A DNA stretch of 64,000 bases from Diploptera punctata. Its lineage: Eukaryota > Arthropoda > Insecta > Blattodea > Blaberidae. Below the pieces are notes generated by a model. That model was not told the DNA's origin and ran no database searches. It worked only from the letters and a program-made list of their open reading frames with translations. A program made the position numbers and the translations under genes. Where the stretch lies: assembly GCA_030220185.1 (NCBI GenBank), contig JASPKZ010007551.1, positions 206,001 to 270,000 of the forward strand, in the 5' to 3' direction. Of this stretch, positions 8,401-19,160 are shown one piece after another. Positions within the stretch are counted from its first letter, which is position 1. The number at the start of each line of letters is the position of its first letter.

Positions 8401-9000
8401 TTATAAAAAAGTTCACAACCCTGAGATCTCTTGCCTACCCCTGAGAACCGCTGCAACTAGTACACTATACCAGGGGAATGTTTATAAATTGTCCCCTTCA
8501 GCTATGTTAAATTTGAAACAGCTTCATGATGGCACGTAAGTCATTCTTATGTAAAATAGAGTAACTTTGATTAGAACCAAATAAACTGAAAACCTTCAAC
8601 TTTCCTTGTTCTTGCACAACTAACTTGCTGATATATTCAAATTTAAAAACTTTTCATCCGTCAATTTTTCTATCTAAAAGTTATATCTCCGTCATTCAAC
8701 CAAAAGAATCTTAGTTCAAAAGTGCATACTAAAACAAAGTGGCCCCATTATCTGAACCCAAATATTTCTATCATATTCCACACATGAAAGTTGGTCATTG
8801 CTGGCACGTTTCGGTTCCACCTTGATAGGGCAAAAGTTCGTTCTGTTGACGTCTCGTGGGAGGTACTGCAGCAATCCGTCAGGTGCCCTAACTGGTATCA
8901 TTTGAGATACATGTTGAACCATTTATCTCTGTATTTTTTGTTATCAAATATTTTACAAACGCTAAAAAAATCAAGTTTTGGATTATGACATTATATAATT
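8401..9000. other. No recognisable feature
   Basis: AT-rich; no repeats or frames I can name. Confidence 0.45.
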
Positions 9001-9011
9001 TTCCGGATCTT

Positions 9012-9322
9012 CCATCCATCCTTAGTAATTCTGCCCGAGGGCAGGTATTTCACTACAATCATGGCATTTTCATGCTATACTTTGCAGCTTTACTAGGGAA
9101 TTGTAGGTGTGGTAGCTTCCCGTTGCTTTCCACACCGGCGAAGAGATGCTGATGATGGCCAGAAGATTTTCGGGGACCGTTGGGCTCTAAGTTTCCTGTC
9201 GCCTTACAGGCGAGGAAAACCCCTGAAAAAAATCTCACCCAGGAGCCTGTCTCGACCAGGAATCGAACCCGGGCTCGCTGCGTGACGAGGCAGTACGCTA
9301 CCTCAAGACCACAGCAGTGGAC
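9012..9322 (-). mobile_element. SINE family A with target duplication
   Basis: Complete minus-strand copy from the tail (CTGCCCGAGGGCAG complement) to the tRNA head (complement of CTCGAGGTAGCG and the B box). Flanked by TTCCGGATCTT (9001-9011) and TTCCTGATCTT (9323-9333), an 11-bp target site duplication with one mismatch. Confidence 0.92.
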
Positions 9323-9475
9323 TTCCTGATCTTATGAACGATAAATCTGAAAACATAATACATAAAATACAGGATGCAGCATAAGTCTGTTAACTACTGC
9401 ACATGGTTGCAAGGGGGAAAAAATCAGATTGGTTGAAACTGGGGTTTGAATACGGGACTTTCTGAATACAGGGTC

Positions 9476-10938
9476 ATTATTTAAACCGACAAACTCTGGG
9501 AGGTTGTAGGGGACACCAAAACAAATATTTTTCCCTAATGTTATTTTTTCCTATGAGGATTATTTAAACCGATAGAGGGCGTACTGCGCTCTTCAGTTGT
9601 CATGATTGCAACTGCTGTTGATGGTAGGAATTGTTTTGTCCACCAGTGTAATAGTGAATTGTATCTGTTTACTACTGGAGCGATACACCTGAAGTGAGCA
9701 CATTGATATGGTTGGTGAGTACTATGTAGCGCACCACAACGGACGAGCTGCACAGCGGGTTTATCAACAACAATATCCTAATCGCCGTATCCCGCATCAT
9801 ACGATGTTTACTTCTGTGTACTAACGTCTGTGTGAGACCGGGTCATTTAACAGATTACCTGGATAGGGACGCCGTCACACAGTGAGAACGCTGCGATTTG
9901 AGGAAGCTGTCCTGAAGCATGTGGAGCGAGATCCTTCAATCATCACTCGTGCAATTGCGCGTAACATGGGGACGAATGTAAGAAACGTCCTTCATGAGCA
10001 ATTCTTAAGTCCATTTCACAACCTGGAACCAGTTAATTATGCACACAGAGCAGAGTTTTCGCAGTGTTTACCTGCAACAGTGGCAACTGCATCCTACATT
10101 TCCACCCTCTGTGTTGTTTACAGATGAAGCAATGTTCGGGCGTGATGGAGTCTTCAACATGCACAATGCGCATGTTTGGAGTGAGGATAACCTACATGTC
10201 ACAGTTACTCACGCACATCAAGTGCGGTTCTTCGTTTGTGGGGGACGCCCGGGTTGTTGGGGACTGTTTTAAATGGACAATATCTCCTACCTAGGCAATT
10301 AAAATGGGAGGCACTATTACAATTTTCTAGCACGAGCCTGGCAGAACAGATGCTGGTGGAAGAAGTCCCGCTCCCTACAAGACAACGAATGTGGTTTTAA
10401 CATGACGGGGGTGAGTGCTGGTACATTTTAAGTAGTTCGTGTGTGTCGATTCGTGAAACAACGGTTTCCAGAAAAGTGGATTGGAGGAGGTGGTCCTGTA
10501 CCATGGCCTGCTCGATCCCCAGATATGGCCCCTCTGGATTTTTTTTGTGTGGGGAAAGATGCGCAACCTTGTTTACACAACTCCTGTTGCATCAGAAGAG
10601 GATCTGTTTGCCCGGATAGTAGCAGCAGCAGGATCAATTAACGATACTCCTGGAGTTTTTGCCCGTGTTAGACAGAACATGATCCGCCGGTGTAACATTT
10701 GTTTACATGTCAATGGAGGCATTTTTGAACCTCTACTGTAATTTAAGTAATTGCGTTGTGTTAATGTGCTGTCTCTTGGTAATAAAAATGCAGAAATGTT
10801 TGTTGGTTTAATTAATTTGCCGCCAGAGAAATGTTCATCTACCGGTTTAAATAATCCTCATAGGAAAAAATGACATTAGGGAAAAATATTTGTTTTGGTG
10901 TCGCCTACAACCTCCCAGAGTTTGTCGGTTTAAATAAT
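9476..10938 (+). mobile_element. mariner-type DNA transposon, 100-bp inverted ends
   Basis: The ends 9476-9575 and about 10839-10938 are inverted copies of about 100 bp (ATTATTTAAACCGAC... and its complement). Within each arm the ATTATTTAAACCG block occurs twice, at the tip and about 75 bp in. The interior encodes a degenerate transposase. TA dinucleotides sit at both edges, but the exact boundary is uncertain because TA recurs. Confidence 0.85.
9740..10741 (+). pseudogene. mariner-like transposase, degenerate
   Basis: Fragments in three frames in the expected order: RRIPHHTMFTSV and the HTH-like LRKHVERDPSIITRAIAR-type region (9882-), VLFTDEAMFGRDGVFN with the first catalytic D (near 10122), W-F-stop-H-D-G with the second D at 10404, and ARSPDMAPLDFF with the third D at 10522, then SEEDLFARIVAAAG and a C-terminus ending at 10741. 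About 39 codons separate the last two aspartates. Stops and frameshifts make it inactive. It is one of the mariner/IS630-like insect transposases; the subfamily is not resolved. Confidence 0.75.
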
Positions 10939-10941
10939 TTT

Positions 10942-11434
10942 CACCATGTATAACCTCAAACACTACTGCTTAAACAACAATGGAAGTCACTTTGAACAAT
11001 TTGGTAGTTGTTTTTTGTATAGATGTTGTAACCTACAGAAAATAATAGATTTGCATTTTCGTTTAACTGACCTAATGCTGACCCCGTATTTGTGCATTCC
11101 ATGACCAAAAGGGATTGACATTGAAAGGCAGAATTAAACGTAAAATCTATAAAATACATATTAATCAAATTAAAATATTTAATTCTTAAGTAAATAATAT
11201 GTAAGGTAAAAGATAGTTTGGTCATGTGGTAAAATAAAATATCCTAGGCAAGACAGCTCAGAAGACCCAAAACCAATAAACCAGTTACCACAACACCTAC
11301 TCATCAGCAGAAGATGGCATAGCATGACGCATTTCTTCAAATTTAATTTCAGTTTTATTAACTGAATTTGGCTACATAATTCAAGTACCGTAGCTACTAC
11401 AACCACGAGGCTGAGTACTCTCCAATAAAAACTT
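10942..11434. other. No recognisable feature
   Basis: AT-rich unique sequence. Confidence 0.45.
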
Positions 11435-11446
11435 TATACTTAAAAC

Positions 11447-11754
11447 GTCCAACGCTGTGGTATCGAGGTAGCGCGCTGCCTTGTCACGCAGCGGGCTCGG
11501 GTTCGATTCCCGGTCGGGACGGCTCCTGGGTGAGGTTTTTTCGGGGTTTTTCCTCATCTGTAAGACAAATGTAAAGAAGCTTAGGACCCAATGGTCCCCT
11601 AAAATCATCTGGCCATAATCATTCTTCACCGGTGTGGAAAGCAACGGGAAAATACCGCACATATAATTCCCTAGTAAAGCTGCAAAGCATAGCATGAAAA
11701 TGCTATGATTACTGTGAAAGACCTGCCGTCGGGCAGAATTACTATGGATGGATG
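11447..11754 (+). mobile_element. SINE family A with perfect target duplication
   Basis: Complete copy, head to GGCAGAATTACTATGGATGG tail. The 12-bp sequence TATACTTAAAAC occurs at 11435-11446 and 11755-11766, an exact target duplication, which shows LINE-type integration. Confidence 0.95.
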
Positions 11755-11766
11755 TATACTTAAAAC

Positions 11767-12515
11767 AAATCCTATATTACCAGTAATCGAACTGTGACCC
11801 CTAGAATTCCAGTCATAGACCTATAGCTAACCTCTGACCCCACAAAGACAGTTTTCAAACATTGATACCTCGCCTAATAAATAAAATGAATTCCAATAAC
11901 TTGTTATTAAACTTTGTTCGCTTATAATTCTCTTGTAACTCTGATAACATTCAGTAGTATATAGGATCTATAAATTTGAACTTTCTCTCCACAAGCTGAC
12001 ACACAACATAACGCCCTCAGAACTATTTAAACTTGCTATCATTTCGCAAAAGGGATAATTGGTGCTCGGCCCGGATTTCAAATAAACGAATGCTTTAGAA
12101 TTAAATTATTGACCCAATTTCAGTAGAATACTGCCTTGGCTTATAGCTGTGAATTTGTACTGACTTAATTTGCAGCAGTTTTCACGTTTCTAGTGTTTGT
12201 TTAAAGAAGTATTCTTAGCTTAGATATAACAAAACTGAGAACGTTACCACCCCAGGTTATCAGAATCTCTAATTAAATTCGTGCATCTTAGGAAATTATA
12301 AAATACAGTGTGAACAATCTTAATTTAGTAATTACAGCACAAGTTCTACCAAAGAAATAGCAAGTAATAAGTTAATAGTTTAACCAAACTTCGAATGATA
12401 TACACGAAATAAGAAGCTTACTAAAATAAAATAAATAGAACAACGTAGATTATCTTAAATTGGGTCAGTTGCAGTTCAGATATTCCATTGTTTGTACTCC
12501 TCAATGTCGGTAGAG
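11767..12515. other. No recognisable feature
   Basis: AT-rich sequence, short frames only. Confidence 0.45.
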
Positions 12516-12516
12516 A

Positions 12517-12620
12517 ACTAAAAGGCCCTTGGCCTACTAGCCGGCTGCTAGATTCCCATAAACACGTGCCATTTATGGAGGTGGACGTTTATGCAGCCAG
12601 TAGGTCTATAGGGGTTAAAG
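12517..12620 (-). mobile_element. SINE family D tail fragment
   Basis: CCTTGGCCTACTAGCCGGCTGCT corresponds to the tail block of the SINEs at 24900 and 38622. Only the 3' part is recognisable. Confidence 0.4.
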
Positions 12621-12686
12621 TCAGCAGTGAGATATCTCACTTTTCAAACAAAAAGAAAAACATACAATACACTTCTGAGACCTATA

Positions 12687-13110
12687 TTTACTTACGATAG
12701 CGAAGCCTGGGAACTGACCAATATGCATGGAACAAATTCAAATTATTCGAAAGGAAAATCTTAAGGAGAATTTTTGGACCAGTATGTGAAAATGGCATTT
12801 GGTGCATCGAATATAATGATGAATTGTACATAGTGTATAATGACATAGATTTAGTCAAGGTAAGTAAAACTTCAAGAATAAGACGGCTGGATCACCTGTT
12901 CAGAAAATAAGGAATCAGATCCATGCCGTAAATAACAGACATGCCGAAATTAGGAAGACATCCTATTAGATGGACGGATCATGCGAACAAGATCTCAGGA
13001 TAATGGGAGTGAATGGATGAAAGAATAAGGCAGAAGAGAATGAAGTGTATTGTTGGGGAGATCAAGGCATGTAAAATGCTGTAGCACTTATGATGTTGAT
13101 GATTTCGGTA
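12687..13110 (+). pseudogene. LINE reverse transcriptase C-terminus, degraded
   Basis: Broken frames read YDSEAWELT, then RKILRRIFGP and RRLDHLFR, the tail of an RTE-like reverse transcriptase (YGSE-W-LT, LRKIFGP, a R-WLGH-R box). It ends in TGATGTTGATGATT. It is clearly diverged from the abundant RTE family in this window, so it is an older or different lineage. Confidence 0.45.
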
Positions 13111-13167
13111 CCCCGTCCGATGTACCTTATTAGAGGTGGTTAGAAGCAAAGGTGTGTTAGTGATTTA

Positions 13168-14000
13168 CTTACTTACTTACTGGCACTATCGAACCTGTAG
13201 GTTCATGACCGCGCGGATATGAGCTCTCCATATATCCCTATCCTGAGCTAATGCTTTCCAATCATTCCCTGTATAATCTACTTCCCTCAAATCATAGTTA
13301 ATGTTATTCTCCCACCTCATTCTTGGTCTACCAACTGGGCGTTTTCCTTCTGGCTTTCCTACAAGAAGCTTCCATGCAAGTCTTTCATTCCCCATACGTG
13401 CAACATGTCCTGCCCATCGCAGTCTACGAGACTTAACTGTTCTTATTATATCTGGCTTCCTATAAATACCATGTAGTTCATTGTTATGTAGTCTTCTCCA
13501 TTCACCTGTCTGTTCATCTCTCTTTGGTCCAAAAATTTTCCTAAGTACTTTATTCTCAAATACTTGTAATCTCTTTTCCTCCCTTAAAGTAAGAGTCCAT
13601 GTTTCGCACCCATATAATATAACTGGTAGAATAATAGTTTTATATTTTTTCAGTTTAACGTTTTTTGAAAGGAGTTGGGACATCAAGAGTCTCTGCAATG
13701 CATAATAGCACGCATTTCCGGAATTGAGCTTATGTTTAATTTCTTTGTGCATCTCATTCCTATTTGTGATTATTGTGCTTAGGTATTTGAATTCAGCATA
13801 AACTAACAGCTTATTAATAATACCTTTGAGTTGTAAGCCTTCCTCATTCTCTAAAGATTTAATGGCATACTCTAGTACACAATTAAATAGTAAAAGTGCA
13901 TCTCCATGCTTCAACCCATTCTGGATTTCAAGTGTCCGAAAACTCTTTGCCTACACGCACCCTACTCTTTGTGCCATTTAGACACATTCGTATAAGTCTA
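13168..14000 (-). mobile_element. RTE-type LINE copy, 5'-truncated, target duplication
   Basis: Minus-strand 3' portion ending in a (TTAC)n tail at 13168-13183. The 242-codon frame (13186-13914) contains YGCETWTLTLREEKRL, LRKIFGPKRDEQTGEW, RRLRWAGHVARMGNERLAWK and GRPRMRWENN. Compared with the copies at 18868 and 58440 about 190 bp of the RT motif C region is deleted, so LLVYA joins directly to EFKYLS and the catalytic YADD is gone. GTTAGTGATTTA at 13156-13167 and 14001-14012 is a perfect 12-bp target duplication. Confidence 0.92.
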
Positions 14001-14012
14001 GTTAGTGATTTA

Positions 14013-15305
14013 TTTCGCAAAAATGGTATATTACGATGAGAGGTTGGGAAGGAGTTTTTAAAGATTCGAGAAAAATGTTTAAAACCGAGCGAAAGCGAGG
14101 TTTTTAATTTTCGAGATTCTGTAAAGCCATCACAAACGTGCGTTGTACATTATTTTTTTGTGCGATGGTGTTTTCAAAATAATAAATAATAGTAAAATAA
14201 CATCTTTGTTGGAAATATTTGATTTCATTATAAACAATTGACTAACGTTAACAGTGTGAGCAATGTTTATTAGTTGAAACAACAAGAGGCCTTGAGAACA
14301 ATTATTGATAACATGGTCGCAAGTACGTATTTATCGTTTCAAATAAAGTTCAGTTAATTTAAAATGCAGTGATTCGTTTCGTATAATGTATATTAACACT
14401 ACCTTTTGCATATTTTCTGTATATACAATGTACGTAGTATACATAGAGGTCAGTGGTTTACTTCCCGCACGTGGGTGTAAATGTAATATTATAGTATAGT
14501 TATTTAGGTTGGCAACTCCGAAATGTAGGAAGTTGAACTTTCAATAATGGTCGTCATTGCTGGTAAGTACAACAAAACGCACTATCGCGCAAAAAAGCAT
14601 GTTTAGTGCATAATTACATTATTGAAGCATAATTGTATTTAGTGGCAAACGGATATAAGTTTACATCTTAGAAGTATATAAAGAGTGATTGTTATAATTT
14701 TAAATTACCTACGATTTTCTTATACAATTTCAACTTTAACATGTTTTTCTCAATACTTCAAAACTTGCACTGACACCACTTTGCTTCTAAATGTCTTATT
14801 TTCTAAATATCAATGGCTTAGTGCACACATGTTGTAAGAACTAGTTTCTTAGTTAAAAAACCTAATTTTAATTTTCAATACCAATATTGCACAATGGTAA
14901 ATAGAACATATTGTCACCACAGAACTGCAGGAAACTCGTATTCAGTTACCACATGTGTGCACAAAAAAGATATAACATCAGAGAATTGAATTTTGTACTT
15001 GAATCAATTTGATCGGACAATATACTTAACATACAGTATGTATAGACTAAGTAATTATTGTATGGTTTAAGGAACACGTACATTCAAACCCACATTCACT
15101 AAGGTCCTACATTGGTACCTATTCTCAGTCAACTGAATTCACTTCTTATATCAGATAAATCCTTCTCTAAGATTCATCCCAATATTTTCATACTTAGACC
15201 GAACTTTCCCAATGGTATTTTTTTTTTTCCAAAGTTTCCCTAATAAAAAATTGAAATCCTTTGAACTGCTAGCCATTCGAGCTACTCAGCCAGATCATCT
15301 CAATT
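14013..15305. other. Mostly unassigned; one small palindrome
   Basis: AT-rich. AAACCGAGCGAAAGCGAGGT near 14080 forms a short hairpin set in T/A-rich DNA, a look I associate with subterminal parts of DNA transposons, but I see no matching ends. Nothing else recognised. Confidence 0.35.
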
Positions 15306-15312
15306 TCCTAGA

Positions 15313-15770
15313 CTTAATAATAATTATCATCATCACTCCAGGGATTAGGCAATTGCCCGTTCCGACTTCATAATGCATCAGCCCAACGTCTTCTAGGTCT
15401 TCCAACATCACGTCTTCCTCTTGGTTGATAATTTCTAGCTAACAATGGATATCTCTCCTTACTCATTCCATCCATGTGATCAATCAATTTCTGTCTGTAA
15501 TTCGTGACTTTATCCAATAAAGGCTGTACTTTCAATTCTTCTCTTATATCCTCATTTCTTATTCTATCAAGTCTTGTACATCCTTTTACTTGTCTTAGGA
15601 ACCTCATCTCCGCCGTCTGTATTCTATTCTTCTGTTTTTTCACTGGAGTTTCACATCCATACAATATTGTGGGAACCGCCATAACATTATACATTTTTAT
15701 CTTGGTTTCTTTTCTAATTTTATTTTTGAATGTTCTCTGTATTGTTCCACACACCGTCTGAAATTTATTT
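15313..15770 (-). pseudogene. LINE reverse transcriptase C-terminus (family G)
   Basis: A 128-codon open frame (15368-15754) with VPTILYGCET, RIQTAEMRFLRQVKGCTR, DRIRNEDIREEL and GRPRRRWADAL. These are the usual blocks after the RT palm of RTE-like LINEs. The 3' UTR is short (GGGCAATTGCC hairpin, then ATGATGATAATT tail). Only the C-terminal part exists, the result of 5' truncation. A second copy is at 27738-27971. Confidence 0.75.
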
Positions 15771-16039
15771 ATTCATGGAAATCAGCCGGATAGATTTAAT
15801 AATCCTGACAATATTAGGACGATACAAATTATGAAGTTCCCAAGTGGTGGTGGCAGTAGCAAGTCTGATAACATTTCATTTAAATTATGTAATGTAATAT
15901 CGCTCTTTAATAGCTCAGGTTATAGGTCACAATTCGAAACTGGTTTCAAAAGGCCAACAAATTTTGATCAGAGGCCTATTATTTCAGACCTGATCTTATT
16001 TTTAGATTTCATAAATCTACAAAACAGGACTCGCGCTTT

Positions 16040-16166
16040 GCTTTATTCACGTAGGAAATCACATTTTTTTACGCTCCGAAAAAATCTATCGACTCCAGAT
16101 TTGAACCTGCGATCTGCGAAATCAAAAGCGAGAATGGTAACCACTAGACTACCAAGACTGATTTAA
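16040..16166 (-). mobile_element. tRNA-headed SINE fragment (C-like)
   Basis: On the minus strand: GGTAGTCTAGTGGTTA (A-box region), CAGGTTCAAATCTGG (B box with T stem), then a T run. It resembles the family C head but differs in detail. The body is short or lost. Confidence 0.5.
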
Positions 16167-16299
16167 AAACACTCCATTAAGCTGTATATAACATCCTAAA
16201 TAGCATTTTTTTTAACATCGCAAAATATTTAAAAATAGTATTTTTAACACAACACACACGCAATTGAATAGTTGCCCCGAAAACAGATCTAACCCATAA

Positions 16300-16481
16300 A
16301 CTGCTACTCATGACGTTCCGAAAACTTTAATAACCTCTCTTGGCTCCGTCTTACTGACAGACGTAAATTGCACTCTCTTTCACTACTTTACAAGCTTCTG
16401 AATTCCTACATTCCTACTTACCTGGCGTCCAGATTTGAGAAGTTATCCTCTTACCACAATATTGACATTAGGTCACAAGAT
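16300..16481 (+). pseudogene. LINE family O reverse transcriptase C-terminus, part 1
   Basis: Open reading NNLSWLRLTDRRKLHSLSLL leads into YKLLNSYIPTYLASRF, the C-terminal region of a CR1/L2/Jockey-like LINE. The frame stops at the target duplication of the LINE inserted at 16482 and resumes at 17513. Confidence 0.65.
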
Positions 16482-17500
16482 TATTGACAGAAACCTAATA
16501 GAAATTATTAAACAAATCTATAAAGACAACTCCGCTTACGTTAAAATTGGAAATATAATGTCTAATCCTATAAAAACCACAAAGGGATTGAAACAAGGGT
16601 GCAGTCTATCACCAATTTTATTTAATATTTATGTAGAATTTACATTAACGAAATGGTAACAAAGCTGCAAAGGTATAGGGATCCCAATAGGCAACAGATT
16701 TTTGCTGACATTACAATTTACCGATGATCAACTGGTTTTAGCGCAAGACAAATTTGATATGGAATTCATGATAAAAAGGTTGAAAAACACATATGAATCA
16801 TGGGGTCTCACAGTAAATTTACAAAAAAAAACAGAATATCTGGCAATAAATAGCAATGAAAGAGAAAATTTAATATTGGAAGGAATCCAAATAAAGCAAG
16901 TGAAACAAACTAAATATTTGGGAATAATTATGGATAACATTGAAGGTATAGGCAAAGAGAACATGAAACATAGAATTGAATTAAGTAGCAAAATAATATC
17001 ATCGTTAAATTCCATATGGTGGGATAAGCATATTTGGAAAGACACAAAAAACTAGATTGGTAAAACATTGGTGAAATCTGTTGCAATGTACGGAAGTGAG
17101 GTATGGACAATGAATAAGTACTACAAGAATAGACTAATAGCTCAGAAATGGATTATTTACGAAGAAGTGCCAGAAAGTCTAAATTAGAACATGTCACAAA
17201 TAAGGAAATTAGAAACATAATGGAAGCAGAAGAAAGCATAATTGAAATAATTGAGGAGAAGGAATTAAAGTGGTTAGGACATGTATTAAGAATGGAAGAT
17301 GAGCGATGGCCGAAGCAACTATATGAATGGCATCCGAACAGAAAGAAGAAAAGAGGAAGACCAAGGTTAACATGGAAGGAAAACATGAAGACAGTAATGC
17401 AAGCTAGAGGGCTAAGCATCGAAGATGCCCAAGACCGTGGGCTTTGGAGGTTTGGCACGGGAAGACGGCAGCAGCTGTAAAACCCCGAAGATAGATAGAC
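16482..17500 (+). mobile_element. RTE-like LINE nested in another LINE
   Basis: A 1,019-bp 5'-truncated LINE flanked by AGGTCACAAGAT at 16470-16481 and 17501-17512 (perfect 12 bp). It codes for the RT palm to the C-terminus: GLKQGCSLSPILFNIYVE (motif B), then LQFTDDQLVL in place of the usual FADD (motif C, both aspartates kept), LNSIWWDKHIWKDTKN, YGSEVWTM and KWLGHVLRMEDERWPK, then RGRPRLTWKENM. It ends GATAGATAGAC, a short-repeat tail. Stops at 16657 and 17053 and a frameshift near 17140 disrupt it. Confidence 0.9.
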
Positions 17501-17512
17501 AGGTCACAAGAT

Positions 17513-17985
17513 GATAGTCTGCTAACAATTCCTCTTCAAATCACTTCCTATTATTCTACTTCCTTCACAGTAGTCTCTGCCCGCTCCTGGAATCTCCTTC
17601 CTCAAGATATCAGGCGTTGCCGCACATTTGGCACCTTTAAGTCACGCTTATACAGTTACCTGTTGTCCAATAATTAACTTTTCTCTATTTATTTAATTTT
17701 ATACTTCTTCTTCACTTCACGGGCTAGGCAAATTGCCTGTTCCGCCTCACAGTCATTAATAATCTTTTCCTCGTTTTTTATATATCTTGTAGGCCTACAT
17801 ATTATATATTTAATTCGTTAAATTTAGAGTAAATCAAAATACATTATAAATTGTAATGTATTTATAACATGTAATCGTTTATGTATATTGTAATTTAGAT
17901 GTAAGACTACTTTTTTATATTTTTAAAACCTGGTTGAGTGGCAGACAAGGCCATAAGGCCCTAACTCTGCCAGGTAAAATAAAGC

Positions 17986-18039
<54 letters not shown>
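17513..18039 (+). mobile_element. LINE family O, C-terminus part 2, 3' UTR and tail
   Basis: The frame broken at 16481 continues here: SARSWNLLPQDIRRC and FKSRLYSYLLSNN, then a stop at about 17673, the typical end of CR1/L2/Jockey-like reverse transcriptases. A fragment of another LINE tail (about 17701-17750) sits in the UTR. The end is CCTGGTTGAGTGG, a GGCCATAAGGCC hairpin, TAACTCTGCCAGG, AAATAAA and (TTA)n, the 3' signature also seen at 1232 and 31125. Confidence 0.8.
17988..18039. repeat. (TTA)n microsatellite
   Basis: LINE tail expanded into a trinucleotide run. Confidence 0.9.
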
Positions 18040-18041
<2 letters not shown>

Positions 18042-18505
18042 CACCACTTTGTTACATATGGATCAATATTCGCTTGAAGGTCAACTTTTAAAAATAAATA
18101 AAACGGGCCTGGAAGAGAGTAGGAATAGTTTTACATGTACAATGTGTGATATTCTCAGAATGTATCACTAATCCACTGAAAACACAATTTCCAAATTTTT
18201 TGAGTTTATCTCTCTTCGGGTCAACTATTAAATTGTTCATCTCCAACGTTTCCTCTTACCTTTCTCATATTCACGAGATTTAAAGGTAAATAAATAAATC
18301 AACGGGGGGCTAATGAGATTCGTTATTAATGACCGAACTGTGAAGGAAGATCATTTGCTCGTTTAAATACTTTACAATTGCATTTTTGTCGTATCAGTTC
18401 AAAACCTTACAAGAATAGGCCTAAATAAATCCTGACTTAAAGTAGGAAATTCGTGTTAATATTCGATTAAACGTCTTCTCTTTTCTCTGATTATGTTTTG
18501 TGGCA
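18040..18505. other. No recognisable feature
   Basis: AT-rich unique sequence. Confidence 0.45.
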
Positions 18506-18509
18506 AGTA

Positions 18510-18571
18510 GTAATAGACTCGTGAGTACATTATAACTGGAAGGCGCACAAACGTGCACACGAGTCTATTAC
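18510..18571. repeat. Inverted repeat, 14-nt perfect arms
   Basis: GTAATAGACTCGTG at 18510-18523 is the exact complement of CACGAGTCTATTAC at 18558-18571, with a 34-nt spacer that has its own GTGCAC element. Possibly the two ends of a very small element. Confidence 0.7.
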
Positions 18572-18632
18572 CAACATAGAAACCCAAATGAATGGTACCT
18601 ACCCTTCTAAGCTATAATGAATAACATATGCA

Positions 18633-18792
18633 CTCGGAGTGGGGATGGGAGGAGTCATCGGCCTTATAAGGCGAGGACGCGTGTGAAAACTCACGCTCCT
18701 ACGTTCTACAATAGTCAAGTTCGTCAGTTACCGTTCGCGAAGGTGATATTAAAAACACGTGGGCGGAAGTACTTCATCAACTCCACTCCGAG
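18633..18792 (+). other. Leader-like module with terminal inverted repeat
   Basis: Bounded by CTCGGAGTGG and CCACTCCGAG, and contains TGGGAGGAGTCATCG, CTTATAAGGCGAGGACGC (a TATA-like box) and AACACGTGGGCGG. A related module is at 7960-8400. It lies 75 bp upstream of the RTE copy; whether it is that element's promoter is unknown. Confidence 0.45.
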
Positions 18793-19160
18793 ATAGTAAA
18801 ATATCAAACATTGTAAATACCATTGTACACACAAAATTGTACAATAAATTGAAATAAAATGTGTATATCTTTACCTTGTCGTGGTGGAGTGGCTTGCGTG
18901 CTTAAATGATCCTGAGAGCTATGCCGGCGGTAGCATTGCTGCCGATAGGGTTACCCATGCCGGACGGGTCGAAGGTGATAAGCCAGACGAAAAAAGTACC
19001 TTGGGCGAAAGAGTGACGATCTTTCACCGTAAAAATACAACCGTCAAGAAATGCGGACATGGGTTCATCTGGGGTAAAATTTTCCGGAGGTCAAATAGTC
19101 CCCCATTCGGTTCTCCGGGCGGGGACTACTTCAGGGAACCCATGCCAAAGGCTCAAACAC

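Noticed and set aside
13186..13914. 242-codon minus frame as a host gene
   Set aside because: It is the C-terminus of an RTE reverse transcriptase with a deletion, flanked by a target duplication.
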